Source: Bolinopsis microptera (taxonomy: Eukaryota; Ctenophora; Tentaculata; Lobata; Bolinopsidae). From it: 64,000 nt of DNA. The notes under the pieces were generated by a model. It worked only from the letters and a program-made list of their open reading frames with translations. It made no database searches and was not told where the DNA came from. The stretch covers positions 7,055,394 through 7,119,393 of the forward strand of contig NC_087084.1 in the NCBI RefSeq assembly GCF_026151205.1, given 5' to 3'. Positions 35,290 to 46,229 of this stretch are shown piece by piece. A program made the translations under genes and the position numbers. Numbering within the stretch: the first letter of the stretch is position 1; every line of letters begins with the position of its first letter.

Positions 35290-37280
35290 TAAAATCTTAA
35301 CATTCTAACAATTTTCACAAATTACAGAGAGCCAAGTCGTATGTTGTATAACAACCTAAATGTATACCATATAATATGTTATGGAAGAAGAATTATTATA
35401 ATATCAACATCTAGTACTTTAAATACATGTAACTAACCTTTCGGCAATTTCCGCAGTTTTCGAGGTTTTCTCAAAAGGGTTGGGTGGTCATATCAGAATA
35501 TTACGAACAAAATAAACAGTCCTGTTGACGGATACTTGAGCTGGTGTTACCAAAAGCTCAGAACAAGGTAGAGAGAACGTTGCTGCTGAGACTTGCAGCT
35601 GGAAGTCTTACAAATAGCTTCCGGAAGTGCGGGCCTAAGATTATGATTGTAGCATTCCATCAATATATCTGAGGTAGTTGTTTTGAATGTCAAAATTGTG
35701 ATTACAAAAGTTAAATTTCCCGCTAGTATATAAACAGGTGAATAAACAAATAACAACAAATTAAATTGAAGTATAAACAGGCAGCTAATGGTGCTGGGAT
35801 TCACAATAGAACTACGTTATCTAGGTGTGTAAAGTAAAATCTCTAGACACTATATCAGTAGTAACAATAGTAGGTAAAACTGTTGTGGTACTTTCCATTG
35901 TTCTACACAGCTACACTTAGTTGAATACAGTTAATTATGTAAGTTGTGTAATTATGAGTAATTATGTCCATACTTACTGAACTTCTTGGTGAAGATAGAA
36001 ATGAATTTTTCGAACTAAGTAATCAAGGAACATTGCAAAATAATAAAGTTTTAATGAAGTCTCAATACGATGCAATGAAATATAGCTTAACGTGACGAAA
36101 AAATAGGTATCGTTTTATAAGAGGGTTTCTGAATTTACAAAATTAAAATTAAAAATGATCCTTGGTACTAAGGTATGAGATGCTTCAAAAACAACCCAAA
36201 GAACACTGAAATATCATTGTCTAAACACCCGTTTATACACAAGACATTGAGACAGAGATTGTTTTCTAGGTTCGTTAGAGATAAGAAAATTCTCCTGTGT
36301 ATACTCCAAAGTATATAATATAACTCCTAATATAATAATAATAGTACATTAGAGCCATTTCCATTAAAAATCAAATGTAACATAAACATAAATTATGAGT
36401 CCACCGACCCCCTTCTGTGTTTGAATTGTTCGGCGAGTCCGCAGGCCGTGTGGATCTGCATAAGTTGAGTGTTCACTGCGACCGTTTCTGCGCAGCTGTC
36501 TGCGCTGAATGCAGCGTGGTTCGGCCGTTTCTCTGCTTAAATTTCTATTCGGCGGCGCTTGCATGTTCTCAAGATGCGGCTTCTGCTGCTGTCGGCGTTC
36601 GGTGATATCGCCCTTTGTTACTCTTGTGCTGTCGTATCTGGAATAAGAGGGGAGAATTGCCAGTTGTTAACGTTGTTATTTGAACATATTCCAGAGTAGT
36701 AACTAATTTTCATACGATTAGGTGTTTGTGATTAAACTGAATATAAAAATGAGCAGAAGATTTTTTGAGCAATTGATGATGCTACGTGGTACAACAAAAT
36801 AAAGCCACCGGACCGTTTTCCCAATGTTCATTTTAATTATTGAACTTGCTCCAAACTGCTCCAAACAAAAATTAAATGGATTGAATGCCACATAATGCAA
36901 ATGTTTTACGTTTTAATTTCCCTTTTCTTGGACTTTTTCTTTTTCCCGAAGTTTTGATTCCCCCTACCCGTGCAGGAAGGGACATGTATCTATCGAGCCA
37001 CCACTGTTTTTCCGTAGTAACACGGTATCATTTTCTGAGAATTAAATTGAAGAGTCACTATTTAATAATGATAAAGTCATGGTAATAATATTTTGAACAT
37101 AATAAACATAAAGAGCGGCTAAGTTTAACAGATCGTCATGGAATTAAAATCAATTGGAAAATAAAAATAATAAAGGGAAGTAAGTTGACTCCCTTCACAT
37201 TTGCAATCTATAAAAACATATGGAATTAATATAGCATTATAACGTATAATGTATGTAAAAGTATGTGTATAATCCAAATA
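35290..37280. other. No gene recognised
   Basis: AT-rich except for a GC-richer island at about 36400-36610, whose minus-strand frame (RRQLRRNGRSEHSTYADPHG) is basic and unrecognised. No RNA gene or tandem repeat seen. Confidence 0.4.
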
Positions 37281-37282
37281 AT

Positions 37283-38140
37283 TTCAATAAATTTAAAAGT
37301 TGAACATACGAACGCGTTGTTCTCTGTGTTCCATGTGAGTGTATTGACATTGTCCAACTCTACATGCGTGTTGAACTTACACAAGGGGTGGGATCTTGTA
37401 GCAACTGTAAAATATAATACACTATAATAAATTTTACTTAACGTGAGCGGTAAGGATTGACATATTTGCATAAATTCTATGATCATATTTTCAATTTCAC
37501 ACTATTTTTCTAAGGTCATTATTAACGATGAAGAGTTCCTACAATCATCGAAAAAACTAACCTTAGCACTGCCTTCACAGTTGGGGAATTTCTCGCACGT
37601 TCAAATGGTGATGTGGAGTACAGCCCTTCAAGTTTGGACAGTCAGGCCAGAACTTGCACCTAGGAGTAGAAGGAAGGGTGGCATCTCCCGAGAGAGTTGA
37701 CGGGGGGCGCGACCTGCGCGCTCCCGCTGACCGTGAAGGGATCGGGGGGGGGGGGGGGGGGGGGGGGGGATTCCCGCGCATTTCTCATATTTGTATCTAA
37801 AATCGCGACTACTGACCATTTAGCACCACGATGTCACCACGATCACTATTGAGGCAAATAATAAACAGCCTTGAAATTTTAAAAAGTTAAACAACAGAAT
37901 TAGTTGAATACATGGTACATAACATTTAACCTGACTGCTTGTCGTTCAGTTCGTTAGTCACAACCTTGGTGGGCGTGACCATTCTCGGCTTGAACTCGGA
38001 CATGTCTATGCTGGGACTGGCATTTCGAACCACGCCACCTCCACTCGTCCCCAGTCGTGAGATTGCTTGGTGTGTTTTCTCGCCTGGCTTGTCTGGTATG
38101 TCCTCTGAAGTAACGTTATGGAGTTTATAACCTCAACACG
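37283..38140 (-). pseudogene. ZC3H14/Nab2-type CCCH zinc-finger exons with frame breaks
   Basis: Exon about 37560-37690 (acceptor TCCTAG, donor GTTAGT): CKFWPDCPNLKGCTPHH, a C-x5-C-x5-C-x3-H finger, and after a one-base shift CEKFPNCEGSAK, the start of a second. Exon about 37290-37400 (acceptor TTTTACAG): LCKFNTH and, shifted one base, ACRVGQCQYTHMEHR, completing another finger. Fingers of the form C-x5-C-x4-6-C-x3-H in tandem, with FWP or FPN, are typical of ZC3H14/Nab2 poly(A)-binding nuclear proteins. An exon-like piece at 37945-38120 (SIDMSEFKPRMVTPTK) may be the preceding linker. The same type of 1-nt frame damage as in the neighbouring genes. Confidence 0.6.
37743..37769. repeat. Poly-G run of about 27
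   Basis: Uninterrupted G tract within the coding-like region of the CCCH gene; antisense it reads as polyproline. Could be real or an assembly artefact. Confidence 0.9.
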
Positions 38141-38599
38141 ACTTTTTGTAGATTGACTAAACATGAGATTTAATATTTTTGTCTCACCCTTCAACAGCAA
38201 AGACTGAACATTCAATCTGATAATGAAAAGTGGCACATGATAGCTGATGATCTCACCAATGAGTATTATGATTTATCAAAGAAAGTAGTATTATTTACCA
38301 AGTTTGATAGCAGGACAGAATTGACAAGATGATAGGTTTCCCAGTGTTGGGACAACTCCTAGTTCCACTTCAGCGCAGTTATACCCTCCATCTGATGCTT
38401 TGCCTCAACCTTCTAGTGTCTGTTGTTGCCGTTACTGAAATTAAGATATATGTCATATGGACAAGTAGGTAGCATTACAACTAATAGAGAGATAACCTCT
38501 TACCCGTGATTAATATACGAAAAATCTCGCTTTATATAAATTTACCTACTGTAGTAACTCAGTACATTTAACTAACCTTTTATATTAGCAACTCGCAAC

Positions 38600-39370
38600 A
38601 GCCCTCAATAAAACTAGAAGCAACAGAAGCGTATTTAGAAACAGAACGTGTTTCCTAATCCTCCCCCTCCTCGTCACTTATAGCGCTGAATTCCTCGCCC
38701 TTGTGCTTTTCTTTTCGGTAAATTTCTGTGCTTCTCTTTCTTTCTGCTTTAGGGGATAATTGACGTCTTCGTCTTTCCTGATACAACATTTTGTTATGAG
38801 TCAGATTTCGATGGCCAGTGAGGGAAAACAACTTGATAGGTACATTCGAAGATCGTGATCGTTATTGATGTACGGTTTGAATTTTAAATACAAATATATA
38901 AGAATCTAAAACTTGGAGAGAACAGTGAAAATAATAACAAATTAATGAACCTACACTTGATTGTGGCTTTCCGATATCATTTGCCTCTTTTCCCCTCCAA
39001 TAATTTTGTGAAAATCAATAGCTTGGATCGCTTCAAAATTTCCAATTATGTCAATCTTGATCGGTTTCGTAGGGAATTGACTTTACTAATTTTTTTATGC
39101 TCTTTTTTGACCAACTGTCTGATCTCATTTTCCCAAAACCATTGGTTTTCCTCCTCGTCCGACCCAGATTTCAAACTAGAAGAACTTGACGAGACCGAAG
39201 ACTGGAGGATGTGAGGAAGATAGATGAAGAGGATGAAGATTCCTACGCTTCTTCTTCTTTTTCTGGTTAGCTCCCTGTGGTGGCTCAGAGAAGAATCTGA
39301 TATGAGCTCTTCAAGTCGCTCTTTTTTACAACTGGTTCTGTTACCACTGCTCTGTAGTAGCAAGTGTTAT
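38600..39370 (-). pseudogene. Charged, Ser/Glu-rich exon-like pieces
   Basis: Minus-strand frames QLSPKAERKRSTEIYRKEKH ending FSAISDEEGED and a stop (about 38665-38795), and SLKSGSDEEENQWFWENEI (about 39100-39200). They look like disordered parts of a nuclear protein, perhaps of the CCCH gene or of a separate gene upstream. I do not recognise them. Confidence 0.35.
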
Positions 39371-40372
39371 TTCATTTAACCAATATAAAACCTAAAGATG
39401 TCTTACGATTATGCGTAATGAGGCAGAATTCGAAAACATTGGTTTAGGCTAAAACACAGGTTAAGGTTTTTAATACGAAGTATTATATCTATATGCTGCT
39501 TTCTTGAACAAAATACCAACACTGAAAAACACTGAAGAAAGTAAACTGGGATATATTTTAGGGGTACATACCATTGCTCCTCTGGACTTAGCATACTGAA
39601 CAGCCTGTACGACGATACAGATATTACTTCAAATACATTTTTAAGTTGCAACTATTAATTTCGGGGAAAAAATGTCGCCAAACCTGAAAGCGAGAATCAT
39701 TTTCCATATGGTTCTGCTGAACATAAGAGGAAACATAGCAGAACTCTGTCACCCTGTTAGTTGGTAAGGAGAACATTTTGACAATATTTGGTTGGCTTTA
39801 TACCGAATTGCAATAGAAATTAAACTTTTTTTCATAAAAAATCTCGGTCCCGGCTTAGTCCTGGTCCCGGAAATTTCTATCTGGGCAGATGATACTGTTT
39901 TTTAAACGTTCGATCAACAAAAATACGGCCTACTCCTAACTTAGGTGTTTATTCGATTTTAATGTCAGTTTTGGTTTCAGTTTCAGTTACAATAAAATGC
40001 TGCATTCCTGGATGTGAGATTAGTTCAGACTTGACACGAATAAAACAGTCACGAAAGAGCAAACAATTTATGATCGGAAAACTGAATTCTAATTACTCAA
40101 ATTCGGTATAAAACAAATATTTTATCTCATGTTAAAATTCGTTCAATTTGCACAATAAAAGAAGCTTACTAATGTATACATATTCTATGTTGTCTTCATT
40201 TATTTCAAATATTCTGATTATATCATAATACATAGTCGTGAAAATAATATTTCTAAATATACGTATCTAAATATACGTATCTACATCTTAGAAATATATA
40301 TAAAATCTATCAGAAATTGACTTTTGAAGAATCCTTGAAATTCGTGAATTTCCATTATCTACACTGCCTATT

Positions 40373-41119
40373 TTACACCATGATGTTCGTTGCAACCACC
40401 AAGCTAAGGACAGCCGCACTGACTCCAATCTGAGATGAACCTCCGTGATGATCATCATCATCATCACCATCATGATCATGATCATCACCATCATGATCAT
40501 GATCATGATCATCACCATCATGATCATCATCATCACCATCATCATGATGACGATGATCATTTTCATCACCATCATCATGATCATGATCATCATTTTCATC
40601 ACCATCATCATGATCATGATCATCATTTTCATCACCATCATCATGATCATGATCATCATTTTCATCATCACCATCATGATCATGATCATCACCATCATGA
40701 TCATCACCACCATGTTCATGATCATCACCATCATCATGATGATGATGATCATTTTCATTCCCAGTATAACTTTCACCGTATGCTTCAAATTGCAGAGTTG
40801 AGCTAATTTTCGCCTTTTGTGCATCACTAAACCCGGTGAAATCTAAGTTTCCTGTGTTCATCCCCTCTTTGATTTTGTTCAGCTGGTCTTGTGTGAGACT
40901 TCTGTCCATGTTTGCCAACACTCTCACGATCTCATCCTTCGTGTCATCCGAGAAGGAATTGAAATCGAAATCACCAATCTTTTCCAGAAGGTCGTTAACG
41001 TCGTTGATGTTGTAAAAGGCGTCGTTGAAGCTGTCGGTGTCTGTGACGTCACCAAAGTCAACACCTATTATTAGGTGCACTGAGCAGACTATCAGGATCA
41101 CGAGTCGAACTGCTGCCAT
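40373..41119 (-). CDS. Secreted, GPI-type acidic protein with His/Asp-rich tract, GPI-1 (248 aa)
   Basis: The start is the ATG at 41117-41119 (MAAVRLVILIVCSVHL), matching its paralogue at 49594; a longer frame starts with TTG. Residues 1-19 are a signal peptide; the last about 20 (GVSAAVLSLVVATNIMV) are hydrophobic with no following charge, as in GPI-anchor signals. Between lie helix-like repeats with DFNSFSDDTKDEIVRVL, LTQDQLNKIKEGM and DFTGFSDAQKAKI, then a tract of about 100 residues of His and Asp with Gly/Glu (DHDHDDGDENDDHD type), encoded by an ATC/ATG microsatellite. Histidine density suggests divalent metal binding at the cell surface; this is inference. The family is not recognised. 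Single exon; paralogue of the genes at 45672 and 49040. Confidence 0.85.
   Translation of the reverse strand: MAAVRLVILIVCSVHLIIGVDFGDVTDTDSFNDAFYNINDVNDLLEKIGDFDFNSFSDDTKDEIVRVLANMDRSLTQDQLNKIKEGMNTGNLDFTGFSDAQKAKISSTLQFEAYGESYTGNENDHHHHDDGDDHEHGGDDHDGDDHDHDGDDENDDHDHDDGDENDDHDHDDGDENDDHDHDDGDENDHRHHDDGDDDDHDGDDHDHDHDGDDHDHDGDDDDDHHGGSSQIGVSAAVLSLVVATNIMV
40445..40760. repeat. Coding microsatellite (GATCATCACCATCATGATCAT)
   Basis: Imperfect repeat of ATC/ATG triplets with a higher-order unit of about 48 bases containing CATTTTCATCACCATCATCA. It forms the His/Asp tract of GPI-1; the paralogue GPI-3 has only a few triplets at the same place. Confidence 0.9.
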
Positions 41120-41992
41120 TATTTTGCTTTCCTGGTTCAAAGTAAGTCAACTAGACCTTTAATAGTCTTAGTACAAGTGATACTTAGTTATCAGTCTAAT
41201 CCAAATGAAAATCCGCGGAACCGAATACAACAAGGAAGCGGTCTATAAGGACCTAATCACGTGACCCCAATAGGCTCACGACTCACGTGACACGACACTT
41301 AACCAAATAAAGCCCCTCAAGGGTGGTGAACCTAATTATCAGGTAAGGAAAACCTAATCCCGAAACTATAAACAATCTCCACAAGATTCCCTAGTAAACA
41401 TTACTTGACAGGCATTTAGTAAGGTAAACACATAATAATCCTGAGATTCCGCTGTTAATATCCTAATTACACGCGAAGTTACACGTCAATACACGAGGGT
41501 ACAACATCTGGTTATAGTATAGGTAAATGATTGATCAGAACAAGTAGAATATCAAATAAAATTACCGACTAATACTTAACGTTCAAATAATGTGTATTTC
41601 TTATCGCTATGTTCTCTGGCACATTACCGCTACAGCATTTATAGTGTGGACTGTGGGACTGTTAAATGTGTGTTGTGGGAGGGTTTAACTTTACAGACGT
41701 TTCCAGTCCTGACCCGCGCAGTGCGTGTCCCCTTCTGACCTGCGCAGTGCGTGTCCCTTCCTGGGCTGCAAAGTGACCACTGGAAAATAGGTGAGGTCGC
41801 AACGTGAAACAAGGTTTAATTAACCTGGTACACTATTAGTCAGTAGAAACCCTGTATGTATACCAAGTAGGCTGTGTCTCATTAGTCAAAGAAAAGCACT
41901 AATACAACTCATTCCAAATATCAAATTAAAGAGACAATAAAACAACCAGAATCTTTATGTAGTCTAGAAGTTTACTACACTACCTGTCCTAT

Positions 41993-43905
41993 TTTAGCGC
42001 GTGAGGCTTGTTGGCTCAGATCCAATGTTATATTCGTTACTTAATGTTAGTTAATGTTATATTCGTTGTTACACAGCTCAGATAATAAGATCAGTTTGTT
42101 TATGTTCCTCAAAAACTGCCAAATAAGTAAAAGAGTTAGCTGGAAGCTTGCATAAACCGCCAGATAAAACATAAATTTATAAGTTATTTTTTATATTAAT
42201 ACAAAATAAAGCTCGGAGGTAATATAAGACAAACGGACGCATCATTATACTGTGTTTGAGGTGTTAGGTCATTGATTTGTTTCGTAATAATATAAGGTTC
42301 TGGAACACACATTAAGTTCTGGAACACACATTAAGTCTCTTCAAAAATTAGTTAGATATTTTTAGACTTAGTTTATAGATATTGATTTCATAACCGACCC
42401 GTTTATTAAATGAATAACAAACGGGTCCCGTTATTAAATAAGTCTCTCTAACGTTAGTTGAACGATAGGTTCTACGAGGGATATCACGCTCTTCACTTTA
42501 CGGCGACAGACTAAAATTTGATTCATCCCCCAATTTGAGATTAAGAATCATTTCGATCGGAATTGTCAAACAATTTTTAATGGTTATCCTATCGTATCAT
42601 ACTTACAGTTACTGTTCATGTTTTATTTGTCGTATGTAGACTTTTTCGCTGATATCGAAATATCGAATTATCATTGAAATAGGTTAATTAAGTAAACTAA
42701 ATCATATGAGTAATAAGCAATCATACGGTGTTATTGCAAAGAACCATGACAAGGGTATCAGACCTATATTAATCTAAGAGACGAAACAAAACGAATCATC
42801 ATACAACAAATTTTAAAATCCTGCGGCACAGGATCCTGTTGTTTTCCTACTCTGCCTCTCCCAAATCTCCTTCTCCTTTCTTCAGGTTTATTCTTCAATT
42901 TTTTAAATTAGATAGCAGATATATTTTCTTTCGAATGTAGTAATGGCATTATACATTATTTGGTATCGTATGTTGTGTTTAGTGTTTGCTAACTAGGTAT
43001 GTGCTATATATTTTGGAGAATTTTGAGGCTCACGACGTCTTGTCCCATGGGTTGAGTTGTAAGCTGAGTATATGTTCAAATCGCCTTACTTCGTATGGTG
43101 AAACATTGGCAGGTTTGCCTTAACCTTTGGGACGAGTGTTTGCCCACCGGGGATCCAAAAATTTGATCACCATGAACATTACTTTGACACGTGAACTTAT
43201 CAAACGACTGTAATGATTCCATTAAATTTTCTTAGTACATTTAGCTAGTTTATAGTAGATACACACGGTCACAGAATAGAAGAGCACAATTGGGCTCCTT
43301 GTTCTGCGACCGTGTTCCCTCGGTGGGCCGACAGGTTTTTGTTGTGTAGTAGTGCTGGGGAAAAACACGCTTTAAATATCAATGAATGTAAATATTGTTA
43401 ATTGACATTAGTGCCACAGTTTATGTGGTAAAACAAATTTATGGTTAAACATTATATTATATCGTAGAAGGGCATGATTTACGCACATCACTAAGCATCT
43501 GGATGGATAATTAGCACACAAGAATAAACTGACCTTTAAACATGACCACCAGCAATATCATATAACCATAGCTCCGAAATAAATAAATTGCTCTACATAG
43601 AAACATCTGGCCTGATCTTATCACATTGTGGTCCCCAGGGGTTCGGTAAAGCCCTTACAGGCAACTGGGTCCTTTTACCAGCCACAATAAAACTAGTCAT
43701 GCCAGTACTGTCATAAACTGTAACCAACTATTTAAAAATAAGATATCTTTTGCTAGAATTTTAAATTTTAAGCCATAGAGCAATCTTCTCAATTTGAAAA
43801 TTTAAAAATAACATTTTACCCTAACTATGATGTGGTGGCATTTCATACTTAACTAAAATTCAACTTTGAAAGTCAATAGATTATTAGTCACAACAAAATT
43901 ATAGT
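41993..43905. other. No gene seen; one hairpin
   Basis: Gene-free AT-rich sequence. At about 43262-43313 ACACGGTCACAGAA is followed, about 25 bases on, by its near-complement TTCTGCGACCGTGT, a potential hairpin, possibly the remnant of a small inverted-repeat element. Short duplication TTCTGGAACACACATTAAGT at 42300. Confidence 0.4.
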
Positions 43906-43909
43906 TTAA

Positions 43910-45308
43910 GGGGGGGGGGTTCACCCTGATTTTTTTGTGAAACTTGGTTTCGAGATAGTAGTTGACCAACAAACTAGGACCAGTGACCAAACTTTTGAGG
44001 GGGTCCCGGACCCCAACCGCCAAACGGTGCCCGCGGGGCAGCCACGCCCATATTTGGTCCAAATCAGGCCCAATTTAGCCAAATACCCTGAACATGCCCA
44101 AAACCCAGATTTTAGGTGCTCTACTTGTAGCTAGTGGTCCCCGGAACTCGTATATGAAGTTTCATCAAGATTGGACAAAAAATGACTGAGTTATGAGCTA
44201 AAAACTATATGCCCATATTTGGGCATACGCACTAAATTTGATCGATTTTGGCCCATAAATTGGTCAAATATCAATATTTTTGAATGAAACTAACTTTATA
44301 TGAAAGGTAAGCCTAAACTACACATTCTCTATGATTATCAGCTCAATATCTACCTAACTGTGTATTCTGTGTTCAAATAATCGCAAAAAATGAACAAAAT
44401 CGCCCATATCTCAGTTCGCGATATTTGCAAAACTGACTTCGCTCAAAACAATAGAACTCAATAGGGTTTCAATATTTTTTCATGAAATTTTCAGAATCAA
44501 CGTAGAATTGTCTCATGACCTTAAGTTTTGGGACAGAATTTTGAGTTAGGCCTTTAAAAAAATTTGGCGGCCAAATTCTGAAAAATGCCCGGCAAATTTT
44601 AGAATTTGGCCAAATTCTAAAATTTGCCGGGCATTTTTCAGAATTTGGCCGCCAAATTTTTTTAAAGGCCTAACTCAAAATTCTGTCCCAAAACTTAAGG
44701 TCATGAGACAATTCTACGTTGATTCTGAAAATTTCATGAAAAAATATTGAAACCCTATTGAGTTCTATTGTTTTGAGCGAAGTCAGTTTTGCAAATATCG
44801 CGAACTGAGATATGGGCGATTTTGTTCATTTTTTGCGATTATTTGAACACAGAATACACAGTTAGGTAGATATTGAGCTGATAATCATAGAGAATGTGTA
44901 GTTTAGGCTTACCTTTCATATAAAGTTAGTTTCATTCAAAAATATTGATATTTGACCAATTTATGGGCCAAAATCGATCAAATTTAGTGCGTATGCCCAA
45001 ATATGGGCATATAGTTTTTAGCTCATAACTCAGTCATTTTTTGTCCAATCTTGATGAAACTTCATATACGAGTTCAGGGGACCACTAGCTACAAGTAGAG
45101 CACCTAAAATCTGGGTTTTGGGCATTTTCAGGGTATTTGGCTAAATTGGGCCTGATTTGGACCAAATATGGGCGTGGCTGCCCCGCGGGCACCGTTAGGC
45201 GGTTGGGGTCCGGGACCCCCTCAAAAGTTTGGTCACTGGTCCTAGTTTGTTGGTCAACTACTATCTCGAAACCAAGTTTCACAAAAAAATCAGGGTGAAC
45301 CCCCCCCC
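43910..45308. mobile_element. 1.4-kb near-perfect palindrome flanked by TTAA
   Basis: Two arms of about 700 bases, almost identical inverted copies, meeting without spacer at GAATTTGG|CCAAATTC (centre between 44608 and 44609). The ends are a G-run then TTCACCCTGA and its complement. TTAA stands on both sides (43906-43909, 45309-45312), the target duplication of piggyBac-type elements. No open frame of interest. Read as a non-autonomous fold-back transposon; terminal G/C runs are unusual for piggyBac ends. Confidence 0.85.
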
Positions 45309-45671
45309 TTAAGACATCCATTTTGCATTGTGTTTCCAATATTAGAATTTATGATATGTATTGATTGAATAATTGGTAATAAATTTAACTTTTGTTTTAT
45401 TAAACTTTTGTTTTATTATCGCCGATATAATTTGTTGTTTCATGTTAAAAATAAAACATTCGTTTTAGAACAAATATTCTCAAGAAATACATCCAACATT
45501 AAATCAGTTAATTATAAACAACAAATATAATCCAAATCTGCAGCTTGCTAACAAACAGAAATTGCACAACCAAATCTCTTACCAAATTACAAATCAACCA
45601 CAAAAAATATGAATCTAGTCCTGTTGTAAAAATCCAAAACTGGATCAAATCCACCACTGAAAATGTCTCCT

Positions 45672-46109
45672 CTACATCAGCACACTCGCCACAACCACTG
45701 AAAAGAAGGTAGCAGCTCCCACCACAACTCTTCCAGCCCCGCTCTCCTCAGCAGACTCCAACGCAGACTTGATAGAAGCGAACTGTTCATCAGTGTACCC
45801 GTCCAGAGACTCCAGACCACTCTCACCTCCCTCTTCAAGTGCTGCTCTGATCTCCTCAATCTGCTCACTTGTAAAATCTCCAGCGCTACTTAAAGCATCC
45901 TTAAAAGCATCAATCTGTTCCTCGGCAAAGGAGCTGAAATCAAACTCGATAAGAAAATCTCCTACGTCACTGACAATGTTACCAAGTCCGTCGCTGACGT
46001 CCCCGAAAGCGTCACCCAGATTACTGGATATGTCCCCGATCACTCCGTCGTCTCCTACAAAACCTTGGATTAGGAGGCATAGGATTGTGAGTGCTTTTAT
46101 TCCGGACAT
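45672..46109 (-). CDS. Secreted, GPI-type acidic protein, GPI-2 (145 aa)
   Basis: Smallest member of the family. Signal peptide MSGIKALTILCLLIQGFVG, then acidic DDGVIGDISSNLGDAFGDV, three helix-like repeats (FDFSSFAEEQIDAFKDAL; DFTSEQIEEIRAALEEG; LDGYTDEQFASIKSALES) and a hydrophobic tail (VVVGAATFFSVVVASVLM) like a GPI signal. The repeats align with those of GPI-1 and GPI-3 (DFxSF, FTxxQ, IxxAL), but sequence identity is low, so this is the older branch. No His/Asp tract. Same strand as both paralogues. Cell-surface protein of unknown role. Confidence 0.8.
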   Translation of the reverse strand: MSGIKALTILCLLIQGFVGDDGVIGDISSNLGDAFGDVSDGLGNIVSDVGDFLIEFDFSSFAEEQIDAFKDALSSAGDFTSEQIEEIRAALEEGGESGLESLDGYTDEQFASIKSALESAEESGAGRVVVGAATFFSVVVASVLM

Positions 46110-46229
46110 CGTGGTTACTTCTCTTCCTGGAGATACTTGGTGGTTAATTTTTGGAGTTGGAGATTTGAGGGAAAAAGGTTTTTACTTAGTTTTTGACAGT
46201 TCACGATCCAAAATTTCAAGCTAATTACA

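Larger units (their letters stand above)
39838..41992. repeat. Segmental duplication, copy 1
   Basis: Matches 48410-52066 in the same orientation and order: AAATCTCGGTCCCGG and AAACGTTCGATCAAC at the left edge, the GPI-protein gene, the upstream GTAAATGATTGAT.AGAACAAG block, and GGTCGCAACGTGAAAC through GAATCTTTATGTAGTCTAG at the right edge. About 370 bases at 41140-41515 are present here and absent from copy 2. Confidence 0.9.

Noticed and set aside
40435-40827. His-rich and Met/Ile-rich frames over the ATC/ATG microsatellite
   Set aside because: Other-frame and antisense shadows of the GPI-1 coding tract, which alone has a signal peptide, a paralogue and a GPI-type tail.
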